The notes below the pieces were generated by a model. That model searched no databases, was not told the DNA's origin, and saw only the letters and a program-made list of their open reading frames with translations. From positions 1 to 43,220 of the forward strand of contig SSNU01000085.1 of NCBI GenBank assembly GCA_012064415.1: a stretch of DNA of 43,220 nucleotides, read 5' to 3'. Both the position numbers and the translations under genes were made by a program. Positions 9,075 to 22,500 of this stretch are shown here, piece after piece. The stretch is from Gyrodactylus bullatarudis (taxonomy: Eukaryota; Platyhelminthes; Monogenea; Gyrodactylidea; Gyrodactylidae). The number at the start of each line of letters is the position of its first letter. Within the stretch, counting starts at the first letter, position 1.

Positions 9075-10490
9075 TTATGAGCAGAGTCTTCACGATGATA
9101 ACTCTCTCCCTTTCCCAGTGAGGGCTAAAATACAATAAAAAAATGGACCAAGGGAAGTCAGGAAATATTTTGCATTGTAGTAGTATTTAAATGTTACCAG
9201 GGTAGAGTCTGAAGAGACCCGGCGAATTATAACGTTCATCACTCATATCGACGCTAGTTTTCTCTAACCTTCCTTATGAGTTTAGAACCAAATAAAATTT
9301 GAAGGTTAAACTTTTGAAATTCTTGAGAAGGCTGGATTTCTGTAAACCTAGGTGATAAAATTCGAATTCTTCCAGCATTTAATCGCCTCATTAATCTAAA
9401 ATTTTGAGTTGAAAAAAAGAATGAAAAAGCAATTTTGAATTCAGAAAATGGCCTAATTTTGGTCAGATTAAACTTTTTTTTGGAAATTTTTACAGCTTAG
9501 GTGATTTTATCATGGATTTCAAGAAAATAGTTTGTTCCTGACTATCCGGAGAAAAGTAATGAGTTTTATCGTAAGAATGTCAACTAGCTTTTGGGTTTTC
9601 TCTCAATTTTGAAGCAATTACTAGCAAATATAATGTATAATGAAAAGTAACCTTCTTGAAAGTGGAAACTAGAGGAGGTTGGAAATATATTGATATTTTA
9701 ATACATAAGAAAAGTTGGCAAAACAACTTCATTATTTTAAACATCATAATGATATAGAGAGTAACCCTAGTAACAAAAACTACAGTTTACTAAAACATTA
9801 ATGTACAAAAGGAATAAGATGCTAATAAAGGTTAGCATTGAAAAAGGGAACGATCTGTATCCTTAAGTCATATTATAAGCAAACAGAAATTCAAAGGAGA
9901 AAATACAGTATCTAAAAATGTCTTTTATCTTGTAGTTAAATGTTTAAAGACAAAAATTTATGAGCAAACATCTGATTGATCTTTTAATCTAATAAATAAG
10001 ATCTTTATTATTTCTTTCATTCTGTTCAATGTATTTAGAATAGATTACAGAAAATTTGATAAAATATTTTGATAATTTAAAAATAAGTTATTTGGGAAAA
10101 TTTCATGTCTTCTAATTCATTTACTATTTTTGATAGGACTTTACTTTCTGATACAACTGTATTTCAAAGGTCAGTTCAAAGGTAATTCAGTTAACGCAGA
10201 CTCACAGGCCAATAATAATAATAATTTTTGTTAAATTATCACGAAAATCCGCGAACTATATTTCAATGCTAGTGCTAAAATCATTTCAGCAAAGTGTGGA
10301 AACGATTTTATGAGACTGTTGAAAGCTAAAAGTAATTTACAATATTGCATAACTATTTTCTCACCAAAGTCCGTCAAGATCTTAAATTTTTATCGAGGTC
10401 TAACAGTCTTTTTCTGGTTTAATGAGTCTCGCATAAAATATTTAAGAATCCATTGAGGGCAAAAAAAGTAAGATGAACTTATTTAGGATT
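9075..10490. other. No supported gene; scattered repeat fragments
   Basis: Short pieces recur elsewhere: TTACCAGGGTAGAGTCTG (compare 36428-36444) and TTCTCTAACCTTCC (compare 19802-19815). No long ORF, element ends or RNA gene could be supported. Confidence 0.35.
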
Positions 10491-10498
10491 TTTTCCAG

Positions 10499-11057
10499 AA
10501 TTCACCCCAGAGGAAAATTTTTTCCAAAAATCACCCCAATGAATATTTCAACCTCGAATCAATTATTCTCATTTCAAAATTCCCCTCCTATTGAATGGTG
10601 TAACTTGAAAGATTCAAATTCTTTATGCAACCTACATAAGTTTCAGAAAGATTGAACGTGAACATTCTCAAGATCGGAATAGTGAAATAAGAAGAATTGT
10701 TAAATTCACCAAACTCCAATGTCCTTGAAGTTTGCAAAAATTAATGAATATCCATATTAACATCTGTATGCCGTGACTGAAAAGTTAGAAGTTGTTTTTA
10801 AAAAGTATGCCCAATATAAATACAAAATAATATCCTTGAAAGCAGCTTACTCGGAGATTATCATGCTCCGTGATGCCGAAAATCTGATGGAGTCGGAACT
10901 TGAAGGTTACAGAGTAAATAAAAAATATGGAACACCATGCAAAAGCCGTAAAATATCAAACGCGGAAAAAAGGGTAGAGAAATTATTAAATTATTTTAAA
11001 AAAATATTTGGGGTGAATAATAGAAAAAATTTCCTCTGGGGTGATTTTAGGAATTAA
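10499..11057. mobile_element. MITE with CACCCC-type inverted ends, about 559 bp
   Basis: The left end carries CACCCCAGAGGAAAATTTTT and then ATCACCCCAATGAA. The right end carries the reverse complement: GGGGTGAATAAT and then CCTCTGGGGTGATTTT. The terminal repeats are about 50 bp and imperfect, with two CCCC blocks about 25 bp apart. The element at 21908-22455 has the same layout and length, so this is a family. The 94-codon frame inside (10773-11057) runs into the right terminal repeat and is not a convincing gene. No clean target duplication was seen. Confidence 0.65.
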
Positions 11058-11319
11058 CCCATATAATATTTTGAGAATTATCACGTGAATTTTGTGACGA
11101 GATCTATTTGTGTCAACAAAATTTAATTCTAATGTTGCTGACTAGAATTCACGCTCGTTATTTAGATTACTTTGATGAACAGAATTAATTTATTTGGCTT
11201 CACGAATAGTGATTTCCGTCATGTTTCATCCCATCATCTTGAAATTACTCTCAGTAAAGAACTAACTTTATCGATGAAGTTCTCTTAAGTATTTCAAATA
11301 TTCTAATTTTAAAATTTGA

Positions 11320-12300
11320 TTAAGCAAGATCTTCCGTCATTGATGTCACATGAATTCTGAGAGCTGAATTCAAACGCTGAAAGAATTCTTTTAATTCTAA
11401 ATAAGTATTATTAATTTTTTGACTGAAATATATAAAATATATCTGAATATCAAGGGGAGTATGAATACTTAGCCAAAAGATGATAATTTTACTTGGACCG
11501 ATCAGATTGAAAATTTTTTGGTGCACACTTCAAAAGGGGGTCTTTTATATAAAGAAACTTTTTTAAATCATCCAAACTGAATTTACTCACTATTCATCTA
11601 AAATTTCATTCAAAGGTTCCAGTGAAGATTGCCTACTCGAGATAGGAGATTGTAAATGATGGGAGGGCGATCGGAGGATCAGAGATTCTTCATTCGGATT
11701 ACCCATATTAGCAAAAAGGATATCATACAATACTTTATAATCGAACTCATTCAATAGTTCAATTATAATCTGAGTTGCCTCTCCATGCTTGAGGACAATA
11801 CGGAAAATCAATGAAGTCTTATCGGACTCCCAAAATAAATGCTTCAGTAGAAATGAAAATATTGATGTCCTAGACAAGTCTGGGTCGTTTTTCTCTGATG
11901 AAATGAGGTTCGATTTGAATCTTGGATAGAAAATTATCATATTACTGAGATTTGGTATTGCATTATTCTCATACTGAATGCTAGGATTATTAAGAAAGTT
12001 ATACTGCAACCATACGGGTTTACGATTAACCTTTGTAGAATCCTTGTAACGTTTTAGTGTCAGACGACCTTTGGCATATTTTTTCGACAGCTTTGAATAA
12101 TTTGAGTTCCTCCAGACAACCTCGTCTGAGCTACTTTCATCGGATATTTCCTGACTTGAATCAATTATTTGTGATAGATCTAAGTAATTGGAACAACAGT
12201 TAATCTCCTCTCCATTGTAATTTTCCATCTGAATTTGATCCTGATTAAGGACAAATTCTCTAGTCTTTTCAATACGTATTACTGGTGCTGTATTATTCAT
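11320..12300 (-). CDS. Unrecognised gene, three-exon model, 273 codons
   Basis: Exon 1 is 11591-12300 (ATG at 12300, donor GTGAGT), exon 2 is 11493-11527 (donor GTAAAA), and exon 3 is 11320-11396 with stop TAA. The three lengths add to a whole number of codons. The protein has an acidic Ser-rich patch near residues 47-61 (SSQEISDESSSDE), then a Lys/Arg-rich stretch and a helical region reading FLLKHLFWESDKTSLIFRIV. A Ser-rich segment follows near residues 213-228 and a short helical tail closes it. I do not recognise the family. No signal peptide or membrane segment is evident. It lies head-to-tail behind TRAPPC9 and before CLEC16A on the same strand. Upstream exons cannot be excluded, and exons 2-3 are inferred from splice signals. 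Confidence 0.5.
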
Positions 12301-13208
12301 GACAAATCCACTAAATTCATTAATGATAAAAATGAAACAAAGAGTTTGTATTATTTATTCATTTGGATTGATTTCATTGGCTTGAACAGATCAGATGAAA
12401 TTCTATTGGCTAATCCAAAAAAAGAATTCATAGGGTCCTAAGGCTATAAAATCCAACTTGAATGGTGTCACTTGTTTCAGGATATTGATACTTTCTTGAT
12501 TGATAGTTTCCTCTCTATATCTCTGTTGATCGCATAGAGTAATAATAAAAGCATTTTTTATCAACTACAAATAATGTCTTCATGTTCCTATCAACATGTG
12601 ATTAGATTCCAGCAACAGGAGGGGAATAAAAGAAATTCCTATTAATTTTCTGTTTTTTTATACTAATTTGGAGGGATATAAAAATTTTTTTTTCCGAAAA
12701 ATATTCATTTGCTTGTTGGATTTTAAATTTCCACCTCATCAAAGATTGAGAACATTGATTTGGAGATTTATTTCACGGCTTGCATTTGATCTTTTAGTCT
12801 TTCACATGGCATTAATTACGCTGATTACGAATCTACTTAGCGCAATTATAATTGTTAGTTCAGAAGTTATCAATCGAGAATAGACTATTTTTGAAGCTTC
12901 ATCAGAGTTGCGTAGGTTGCATATTGAAATTCTACTGATATGATTGATCTTACTTTTTATCTATGACACTGTGAAATAGGCTTTCAAAAAAACTTTTTGA
13001 ACAAGAATAAATTGAGATAAAAATCAACTTTCTTTGAATTAGTATAAGACGTTTTTGACGAATATTAGAGCTGAGATCTTTTCGTATTTCAGAAGATTAA
13101 TAATAGATTTTCTAAGGGTTGAAAAGTTGCCCAAAAGTTATTGAAACCTTATTTATATTAAAAATCAACCTGCATTTAAATTATAAAACAAGATAAAATG
13201 AATAAAAA
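12301..13208. other. Spacer between TRAPPC9 end and the unrecognised gene
   Basis: No supported gene. The part at about 12962-13125 is a dispersed repeat whose relative lies at about 27962-28110: both contain TTTCAAAAAAAC, an ACTTTGAATT-type block and AGATTAATA. The rest is AT-rich and should include the promoter of the 11320-12300 gene. Confidence 0.4.
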
Positions 13209-13214
13209 TTTATT
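13209..13214 (-). terminator. Poly(A) signal AATAAA for TRAPPC9
   Basis: A canonical AATAAA hexamer on the minus strand, about 80 bases past the TRAPPC9 stop codon at 13295-13297. Position and orientation fit, but in AT-rich DNA this hexamer is common. Confidence 0.45.
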
Positions 13215-13294
13215 AACATATCTAATATCAAGTTTTCTGAACAATAATTCTGTTCAGATGTAAATAAAATCTTCGTATATCTTGGTAAAAATTT

Positions 13295-13555
13295 CTATTC
13301 TATTGTCTTGATACGATCCGTGCTTCCGTCATTCGGATCATAGACATGAACATTAATCAATTCTTTTGTTTCCTTGAGGATAGACTCGTCCTTGAGATGT
13401 TCCACATCGAGCTTTGTATTTTTATGAGCAATTTTTATCATATTCAGGTTGATAAAACCCCCAAGGGAACTGAGCTTTCCTCGAATTTCGTATGAGCCTG
13501 GCTTGAAGAAAATTACGGATCCTTTGTGTGGAGCAGCACTTGATGCGAATTCCAA
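13295..13555 (-). CDS. TRAPPC9: TRAPPC9 exon p (C-terminus, stop)
   Basis: Starts LEFASSAAPHKGSVIFFKPG then SYEIRGKL, matching [20 protein letters not shown] and LYTGDFFLHI. A charged tail ends at TAG 13295-13297. Acceptor ATTTTATAG. Confidence 0.85.
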   Translation of the reverse strand: MEFASSAAPHKGSVIFFKPGSYEIRGKLSSLGGFINLNMIKIAHKNTKLDVEHLKDESILKETKELINVHVYDPNDGSTDRIKTIE

Positions 13556-16500
13556 CTATAAAATAATTTTTAATTTTTATTAAATTAAATACAGTGTTAG
13601 AGAAAAGCCTTGGGTAAAGCATCGAAAAACTAGATCAGAAATTCAAGACTATTTCCAGAATAACTTTAATTTAAAACCAATTTCAAAATTTAATCGGGAT
13701 AGATCTTAACCTGCAATTATCTCGTTAGTATTTTTAAACTTTCTAGTATTTTTTTAAGCATTTCACTAAATTCGAGAAACTGAACACTATAGTTTTGATA
13801 TAAACTTTAACGTCTCCTCTAATATCGGAAAAATTACCCACTAATTTCGAAAAATGACTGTAATAAAGTCTGTAGTTGATTATTAAAAGAAGACATTGAT
13901 TCTGTTAAAGCTAAAAGTAGTAAGGAGTCTCTATCGACATTTCCTGCTTTCTGCCAATATACACACTGTCAGTATGAGAAATAAAACTAATTACGTATTA
14001 ATTATGAAGCACGCAAAATAATGAATATTCCTTAATCAGCGGTATGCAATGCATGGATGATGTTATTTTTAGATTCGTGTCGAAGTCAAGTACTATACAA
14101 CTCTAGCTTGGAATAAAATAAGAAAGTAGCGGGATAGAGTAATACTAATAAATATGCCTGGAATGTGGCATATCTTTTCCAATGTGGTACTCATTATACA
14201 TTATACAGGTAAAACCCCCTGAAAGTAGAACAGATTAATATTAATCGGGATAATATGCTTATTATATAGGGTTTTTTGGGGAGAAGACTAGTGTCGTTTC
14301 ATTGGTTAGTCCCTATAGATCAATCAGAGTCGATTATATATTTTCGTAATTTACTGAAGTCATTTTGATCTGTAAGATAAATCTTTTTACATGAATGAAA
14401 AGAGAATTCTTCGGGCTATCTCAAACATTAAGAATAATTTTCCTAGCATACTGAATAAAAAACTTCTTTATTTAATATTTTTAGATAATATGAGAAGCAC
14501 CATTCGAAAGAGCAAAAAAATTTAGAAAAAATAAATTTTTAAGAAAATTCGAAATCTTGAAGTAGCGCCAAATTCCCATTTTTTTGAACTTTGAGTTTTA
14601 AATTTTTCGCTGAATTCAATATGAGAGAGTGATGAAAAATTGATTTTTAAATTCACAATTAGTTAAAGAAATTAAATATGCTGAATCTGGTTTTGAGAAT
14701 CACCCCATAATCGTATCAAAATCAAATTTTGATTTTTTGACCTTACTTTGAACTCGATGGAATATGATATTTCAAGACCCCTGAAAAATGACGAACTTAT
14801 CAACATTATTATGATGATAATCGATTTTTTTGTCTTATTGTGATCCTAAAAATCAACTTTTGATCACTCTCTCACATTGAAATCCGTGAAAATTTAAAAC
14901 TCTAAGTTCAGAAAAAATGGAAATTTGGCACTACTTTGAATTTGCCGTATTGATTTTTTCTAAATTTTTTTTTCTCCGTATCTTGAAAGAGGGTTTTTCA
15001 TGATCTAGATTTAAAAAAATCTTGATCAAATTCGATGTCTTGATGAAAAAAATGAGAATTTTGTAAAAATCATAAATTCCAATCATCATATTAACTAGCT
15101 TTACTATAGTAAATCCTCCTTCATATATCAACTAGCATTAATTTGATTATTCTTTGAGAAAAGCCGTGCTCTAATTTTTATGGAAGAAAACCAATCTTTC
15201 TACTCCCAAAGTTTTGGGGTCTGAAAAGCACTGTAATCAATCACTACAGTGCTTTTAAAAATTAGAGCACGGCTTTTCTCAAAGAATAATCAAATTAATG
15301 CTAGCTGATATATGAAGGAGGATTTACTATAGTAAAGCTAGTTAATATGAAGATGGGAATTTATGATTTTTACAAAATTCTCATTTTTTTCATCAAGACA
15401 TCGACCAAGTTTCCGTAATTCATAAGGAAAATTGTTGATATCTCTACATGTTTTTATGCAGAATTTATTTGGAATACTTACCCCAAAGGATATTTTAGTC
15501 ATTCCCAGGACGATATAGTGCTGGTTCACATTGATAGAATTTGATAGGGATCTTTTTCCTGGAAAATCAACAATCATGCCAAGGGCGATTCCGCTAGTGC
15601 CAACACTCATCAGTTTACTCTTGTCTTTTAGATCTATGAAATTAAAAATCGAAATTTACGTTTCTGATTAATTTTACAAAATTCTATATTTTTCATCAGA
15701 ATATTTTTTAAATCCACAATATAAAGCAAACTTAGACAGAAAACATATCTAGTGATAATTTTTGTCGAATTCCCACTTTTTTGAGCTGGAAATTTATATT
15801 GATTACAGCTTAATTAAGCAGAATGAGCGAAATTTGCTATAAAACAATTTTAAAGATCTTTTTTTAGCAAGTGACTCATCCACTGAAGAATATTCTTGAC
15901 TATCTGGAAAAGGCTTAGGAATATGATTGATGTTATTTCGAATAAATATACTTTTACTCAGCATTCAAAATTTCCTGTTTAGGGCTACTGATGTGATAAT
16001 ATGAAAATGTATTATTATTTCATAAATAACGATCGTTATTTCTGCCAGCATCTTTTCAAACCAGACTCTCAGAGAACAATATCTAAATGGCTGTCTGAGG
16101 ATGGTTTTGGAAATTTCAAAACTTTTTGTTAATTAGAACATAATCGATATCATGAAAAAGAGCAATGTGCTTAACAATGAATTTTGAATTATCAGACTCG
16201 CTATGATCTTTTTAAATCAGATTTTCACGTGATATTAACATTCTGAATACGTCCTTAAAAATATCAGTCCAATTTAGAAAAATTAAAGTTTTTCGGGAAA
16301 ATGATATTTACAAAGAAAATTCGAAAACGGCAACTATTGGAAGCATCAAATAGAAAAGTGTTCGGGAGAAAAAATCTGTCTTTTACACACAAAAAAGTAA
16401 TGTAAAGCCAATCATGATGAGAGCAATATTCCAATATTTCCATTCCATAATAAAACAGATATCTCCTAATTTTTTAGAAACGATAAAAATGTATTTGCAT

Positions 16501-19500
16501 TAAAATTGTGATATAATTTTAATCAAACGTATTTATAATATATATAATAATTATTATGAATTTACTGCGTTGGACAGTAAAGTGTATTTTAATTTTTAAA
16601 AATTTTTCCTAGATGTATGTTCAAGTTTAGAATAAAGTCTTTGCACAGAATTTCAAATAATATTTTATAGATTATCACAAAATTGCAGTGGTAATACAAC
16701 TGTGGTTTCCAATGGAAGATTGTGAAAGAAATGAATTATGATGTCTCTTCAGAGGTATTTTCAATGAAAAGGCTTATCAGTTTGTTTAATCAACCAAGCT
16801 GACATTGTCATAAAATGATCAACGTTTCCTTTTGGTTTCTAGGATATGGGCACTTCTGTGGAATGATAAAATAGTTATTAAATTAGCTAAAAGTAAATAA
16901 TCGATTATAGGATAAAGTTGTCAAATACTCTTTCTTTGAAGTGAAAATCCAATCTTACAGTAAAAATATTTCTATTGAAACATCTCATTTTTATTGAAAC
17001 ACAGTGAATTTTCACAAAAACTCACTTTTTTCCTATCTAAATGTATAGAAATCACTTGCTGCCTTCTGATTGGTAAATACTTAATTAGGGGGTAAATGTT
17101 CGTGTTTCAATAAAAATAAGATGTTTCAATAGAAATATTTTTACTGTAGAGACTTGGAATAGTTAGACAGGGTGAAATGTTTTTCTCCGAACAACTCACG
17201 AGAGGACTAACTTTTCTGATAAAATTTAATACTCAGATCATGTTTTTCATAATTTTAAAGCGTGAAAGTCATTCTCCATTATGTCATTGCCCATTTTTCC
17301 CACAATATCCCACGGACATGATAAAATAACGAAATTAACCATGAAGCCCCTCTTGATGACAAAATTACTATTTTTGAAGATAAAAATTAAGAAACTCATT
17401 ATATGGCCAAGATATTCCGGATTTTAGTGATTGGGTAGTAAAAATTCATTGATAATTGAGCGGCAATTTGAAAAATTTTGGATTTTTAAAACCGAATAAG
17501 ATAATGGAGAATCATTTTCGACACATTTTTCAAAATAATGCTTAGAATTTATAGTTCTATCAGAAAAGTTGGTCCTAATATGAGGTTTAAAATTTCACCC
17601 TAGCCTATTAGACACCACCTCAGAGAGGTCAGGCCTTGAGACATCAAAATGGCTGTTGATTTTTTGAGATAATCAACGGGATAAAAATAATGTTCAGATT
17701 TGACTGTAATTTGAAATGTAGATTCAAGTTAATATGAGGATTGAAGTCTGTATTTTTTCCTAAAAGTTCATCAAAGATTTCATGGTCACAATCAGTTCAC
17801 TTGTCTAATCGTGATCCTAATAATCAACTTTTGATCCCTCTCTGACTTTGAAATAAACATAAATTTTTGTTCCAAGTTCAAAAAAGTAGAAGTTTGGCGA
17901 CACTATTGACCATGAGAAATAATACCTGATCAGATGAAAGAAATCTCAAGTTTGCAATAATAAGAACAGAAGGAGAAAAACCTAGACTCTTTGGAAGATA
18001 TTTAAATGTAAGCTTTCGTATATAAAAATAAAATGTTTCAAAAAATATTAGGAAATATTGCTATGGATATTTTATTCAATATCTATTGATAGATTACAAT
18101 ACTCTTACTGTAATGTAGTTTTTTATAAAAATTTCAACATCTTCATTAATTGTTTGGACTCAAAATAAAAACTGGATACTAGATTTGGACAAGATTTTTC
18201 AGAACTACTTAAATCGCCAGTCGATGTGATAGAATACTAATCTTCAAGTATTCTAACATCGCTCCAAAACATCTTTTTTATGCTTCTGTGATTATATAAA
18301 CAAAATTATGAAAATTTTCAAATAAAAATACGTTATTCATGATAAATTTCATTTTAAATAAGTCTTAAAAAAATTTTATTAAGTCGACCTAAAACTGTTG
18401 ATCCAGTCAATAATACCGAGAAGAATGGTGGATATTCGAAGGAGACAAAATCACAAATCCGCCATCGGGAATTATTGCTTTCGCGACAGACCCAGCATCT
18501 CCCTGCCACTCATATTCGTGGTAAATGTTCTGTTACACTATTCAATGGGGTTTTACCTATTACGAATTACCTCAAAAGAGATGATGCATTTTATTATAAA
18601 CACGTCAATGATCCCAATAACAAAACCTTGCAAGAAGATCGGGGCGCTCATTTCAGAGTCCTCTACAAGCTTTCTTGTAATATGACGAAAAAGATCCTCG
18701 ATGACTCAGGGATCGAAGGAGTTAAGCTTGGAATGAAATAGAATAATGACTCACTTTTTGTTAGCAATTTGTTTCGATAAACAAGATCATAATCAGCGGA
18801 TCCAAACAACTCAATTGGCAAGGGCTCAAAGCAAGGAATACAAAAGGTATTTGAATTTTCTTTTCTGCCGTTCTTTTGACATCTTGAACATATACTCGGA
18901 TCGAACTTTTCATCAATTGATATTCCTTAAGAAAAAATAAAAATATTTAGAAATTTACAAAAAAGTATAAAATCTATCCTTATAAAAAAATGGTCTGCTT
19001 TGTCCCAAGAAAAATCAACACCTAATGTAAAATTGAAGAGCTTTATTTTCTGTAATAAGAACTCTGATCCAAACATCCTTTTTCTTGTATAGAATCAATA
19101 AAAGATTTAAAGAGTTTTTCTCATTAAATTTTATTTACAAAATTCCTTGGGATAAAGTTTCCTGTGATAAGATTAGTAATTTTGCTGATCAATCTTTTAT
19201 GTAAATAAATCTTCTTCTCAAAAGATCTAAGTAAGTATGAATGTAATGAAGAGAAATTCTTTAGGAAACAAGAGAAACATTTAATGATGGATATCTCACT
19301 ATCAATTTTTATCAATTTATATTCAAAAAACATCTGAGTGAGTGAACATACTCAAATTAATCAAATATAAAATCCGAATGCAAATTTTGAAAATTTTTGG
19401 GAAAATTTTTGGGTTGGCGCTAAATTTCCATTTTTTAAAACTTGGTAGGCCATAATTACAATTGTGATTACTTTTTTCCCAGTTTCTCAACTGTACTCAA

Positions 19501-22500
19501 TTGTGAATAGCTAATCAGAGAATGAATAAAGCTTTTTTAAGGCTTGCATGTATTTAATATATCGATAAACATAATTTTAGTTCCTGACTATGTTGTCTTT
19601 TGGCTTGTATTGGTCTATCTGAAGAAAAAGAAACGGAAGAGAAAGGTGTAGAATTTCTTAAAAAATAAGGATTATAAAAAGTAAAGGGATTGTTATAATA
19701 ACTTTGATAATATAATAATAATAATATAATTCATCTCTTGAAGAAAAATTAAGATTAAGTTTAGAATAAAAACATTTAAACGCTCAAATTTACGCTTGTT
19801 GTTCTCTAACCTTCCACATGAGTTTAGAATCTAATAACAAAAACATTTAAATTACCCTGACAAAAATAGTTCACTTTAATTTTTATAATCCTTATTCTGT
19901 AATAAATACTCCACCTTTTTCTTCTGTTTCTTTTTTTACAGAAAAAACAAGCCAGCAAACAACATAGCCAGGTAGCAATGGTAGCCAATTTATGTCGACT
20001 AGCTCCCTCAAGTTTAAATAACGAATATCTCTATACTTAAAGTATATGATTATTAGGAATACAATTTTGATAATTTTGAAAGGCCCGACCGTAAAAGGTT
20101 TTTAATAGTGTAAAATATTTCGAGTTGTGTTAAACTTTTTGAAAAAAATTATTTTTAAAGTCATGACATAATAGAGCTGAAGATTTATTTTTAGGCCTTC
20201 AATAGCAAAAAGATGGTCTGACTACTTACAAGGGAACTTTGTTCTTCTGAATATTTTTAGGTTCGTGCTTGATTTTTCTTATTTTTATCACATAAATAAT
20301 TGCAATAATAAATGCAAAGAGAAAGCAAGACCTATTGTAGAAAAATATTCTGATAAAATGAGAATTAAGAAATTTTAATGAAAATTTTGACCTCTATTAT
20401 GTCACAAGTAAATATATGAGATTTAGATATTATGTATCCGGAATCTCTGTTTAATTTTTATCGGTATATCTGATCGCTTAGATCCTTGGAAATCAAAGAG
20501 TTTTGAGCATAATTTAACAACTTATTTGCTTATTTCGGGGTGAATTTTGCAAAATTTTTGCTTTCCTGACTAATATTTAGAGAAAAAATATTGAGATTTG
20601 GGTGAAAAAAGGAAATTGCCATCTTTATACATCAAAAAGTTTTAATAAAAACTATAAGAATTTCAGTTTTCATCTATTTATGACTGATCTTTTTTATTCT
20701 AAAAAGATATGTATCAGTAATTTTATGTCTTTATTGAAGATAACAATGTTTTGCATACATTTTGAATATAATTTCCAAGTTATTCTCATATTCAGTAAGT
20801 TTGATGTAAATAAAGCTGAATAAATGATGATCATGAAGATGATCAAACTGATTATGGATTCAGCTCTATAACATCGTGCATTTTCTTAAAAAAGAAATAG
20901 CTTTTTCTTCTAAATATGCTTTGAATGAATATCTTTATTACATTGTATATAACTATTTGATAACAACAATTTCTTTCGATTTCCATAAATTGTTAAAATT
21001 AAAAATACTTTGTTGAAGTATTGTCGAGCTTCTTCGAAAACATTTATTTCTAATAATGAGTTAGAACTCTTTTGGGTGATTTGAAGAATAATTATAATTA
21101 GGGATAAAGCTTTAACAAGAGAAACCCCTATCTAATTTTATTCTCAAGGCAGCTAATCAGAGGATACAAATTTTTGAATATATCTAATATATTTATCAAA
21201 CAGTTGCAAAAGTCTGATGAGACCTTTATGAGGCGAAATAAAAGACTTTTTCAAACTACTCATAGGCTCATTTCATTACGGAGATCAAATGTAAATTGTT
21301 TTTCTAACAATCAGTTATCCAAAAAAAATTTTGTATAAATTCTCATCGTCATGCCAACTGGCTTTATAATAAGTTCATCAAGAAATTGAGTCTGCAAAAA
21401 AATCTCAAAAATTAATGTTTGGATGATCGAAAATTATACAGCTTGAGCCATATGTTTCTCAAGAAGAAATAAATGAGTGTTATATTTTATTTTCTTATGC
21501 TAATTTTCCGATTATATATTCACGATGCATAATTTATCCATCTCATTCCGCCAGAGAGACTCAATTCCAGATAGAATATAATTCTTGTAAAACATTAGCC
21601 ATATCATTAGAATGAAATAATCAATTTATATTGTTCGGGTGAAGTGAGAAAACCAAGGTTTAGTCTTGTGGTTAGATTAGCATTAAGAAATCGAGCTCAT
21701 GATAAGGACTATGAATAGAATTTTCTCTGACTGAGTGATTTTGAAATGGAAAATACTGGACTAGTATTTAATCCATTTCAACTATGTATTGAGCTATTTT
21801 ATGCCAATGATGGCATCAAAATTCTTAAAAATGAATTCAGTATCGACAGTTGATACAAAAACTTCATCCATAGATCATTGAAAATAAATCGCACAGGAGT
21901 TTCAAAATTCAAATGTGACCCCCAAAGAAAATATTTTTCTATAAATGACCCCGAATATATTTTCATAACACCAAATTTCACTTTTACAGCGTTTGATTTT
22001 TTGTCTTCAACGTTTCCAATTTATTTTGTAACCTTACGACTCCTTCAGATTAACGAAATTTCCAAATAAGCTGCTTTATTCATTTGGGAAGAAAACTGTA
22101 GTTTGTTGAAATTGACAACTCTTCTTATTAAACTATTTCGATTTTGAGTAACATAATATAAATCTTCGAGTTTGAGAAAACTTGTAAGAACCTAAAGATT
22201 GGATTATAATCTAATTAGCATGAGTCTTTTCCCATCAAGGATTCGATATAAGGAAAAAGTGAATTTTCTATCTTAACATAGAAGTTAAGCCATTCAAAAT
22301 ATATATCAGACAAACAATTCATATAGGAAATTTTGACACTGAAAAGATATTATTTCATGTTACTAACAAGTTGTTAGTATTAAAATTATTTTCTTTTGGA
22401 AAATTTCGGGGTCATTAGTGTTTATTTTCCTTGGGGTCACTTTGGAAATTATTCCTAATATTAGTAACCTGCATTGATCTAAAAACATTCTATTTACTCA

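Noticed and set aside
10773..11057. 94-codon Lys-rich, coiled-coil-like frame
   Set aside because: It lies inside a MITE and its end is the MITE's terminal inverted repeat.
11591..12300. Similarity of the FLLKHLFWESD segment to C-terminal parts of giant ubiquitin proteases (USP9X/USP24)
   Set aside because: Only a few residues agree and the surrounding order does not; not enough to name the gene.
18398..18685. 95-codon frame overlapping the MTA fragment
   Set aside because: The other frame carries clear MTA residues; this one is its shadow.
19700..19732. ATA/AAT microsatellite as a regulatory element
   Set aside because: Simple AT-rich microsatellite inside a MITE with nothing to support function.
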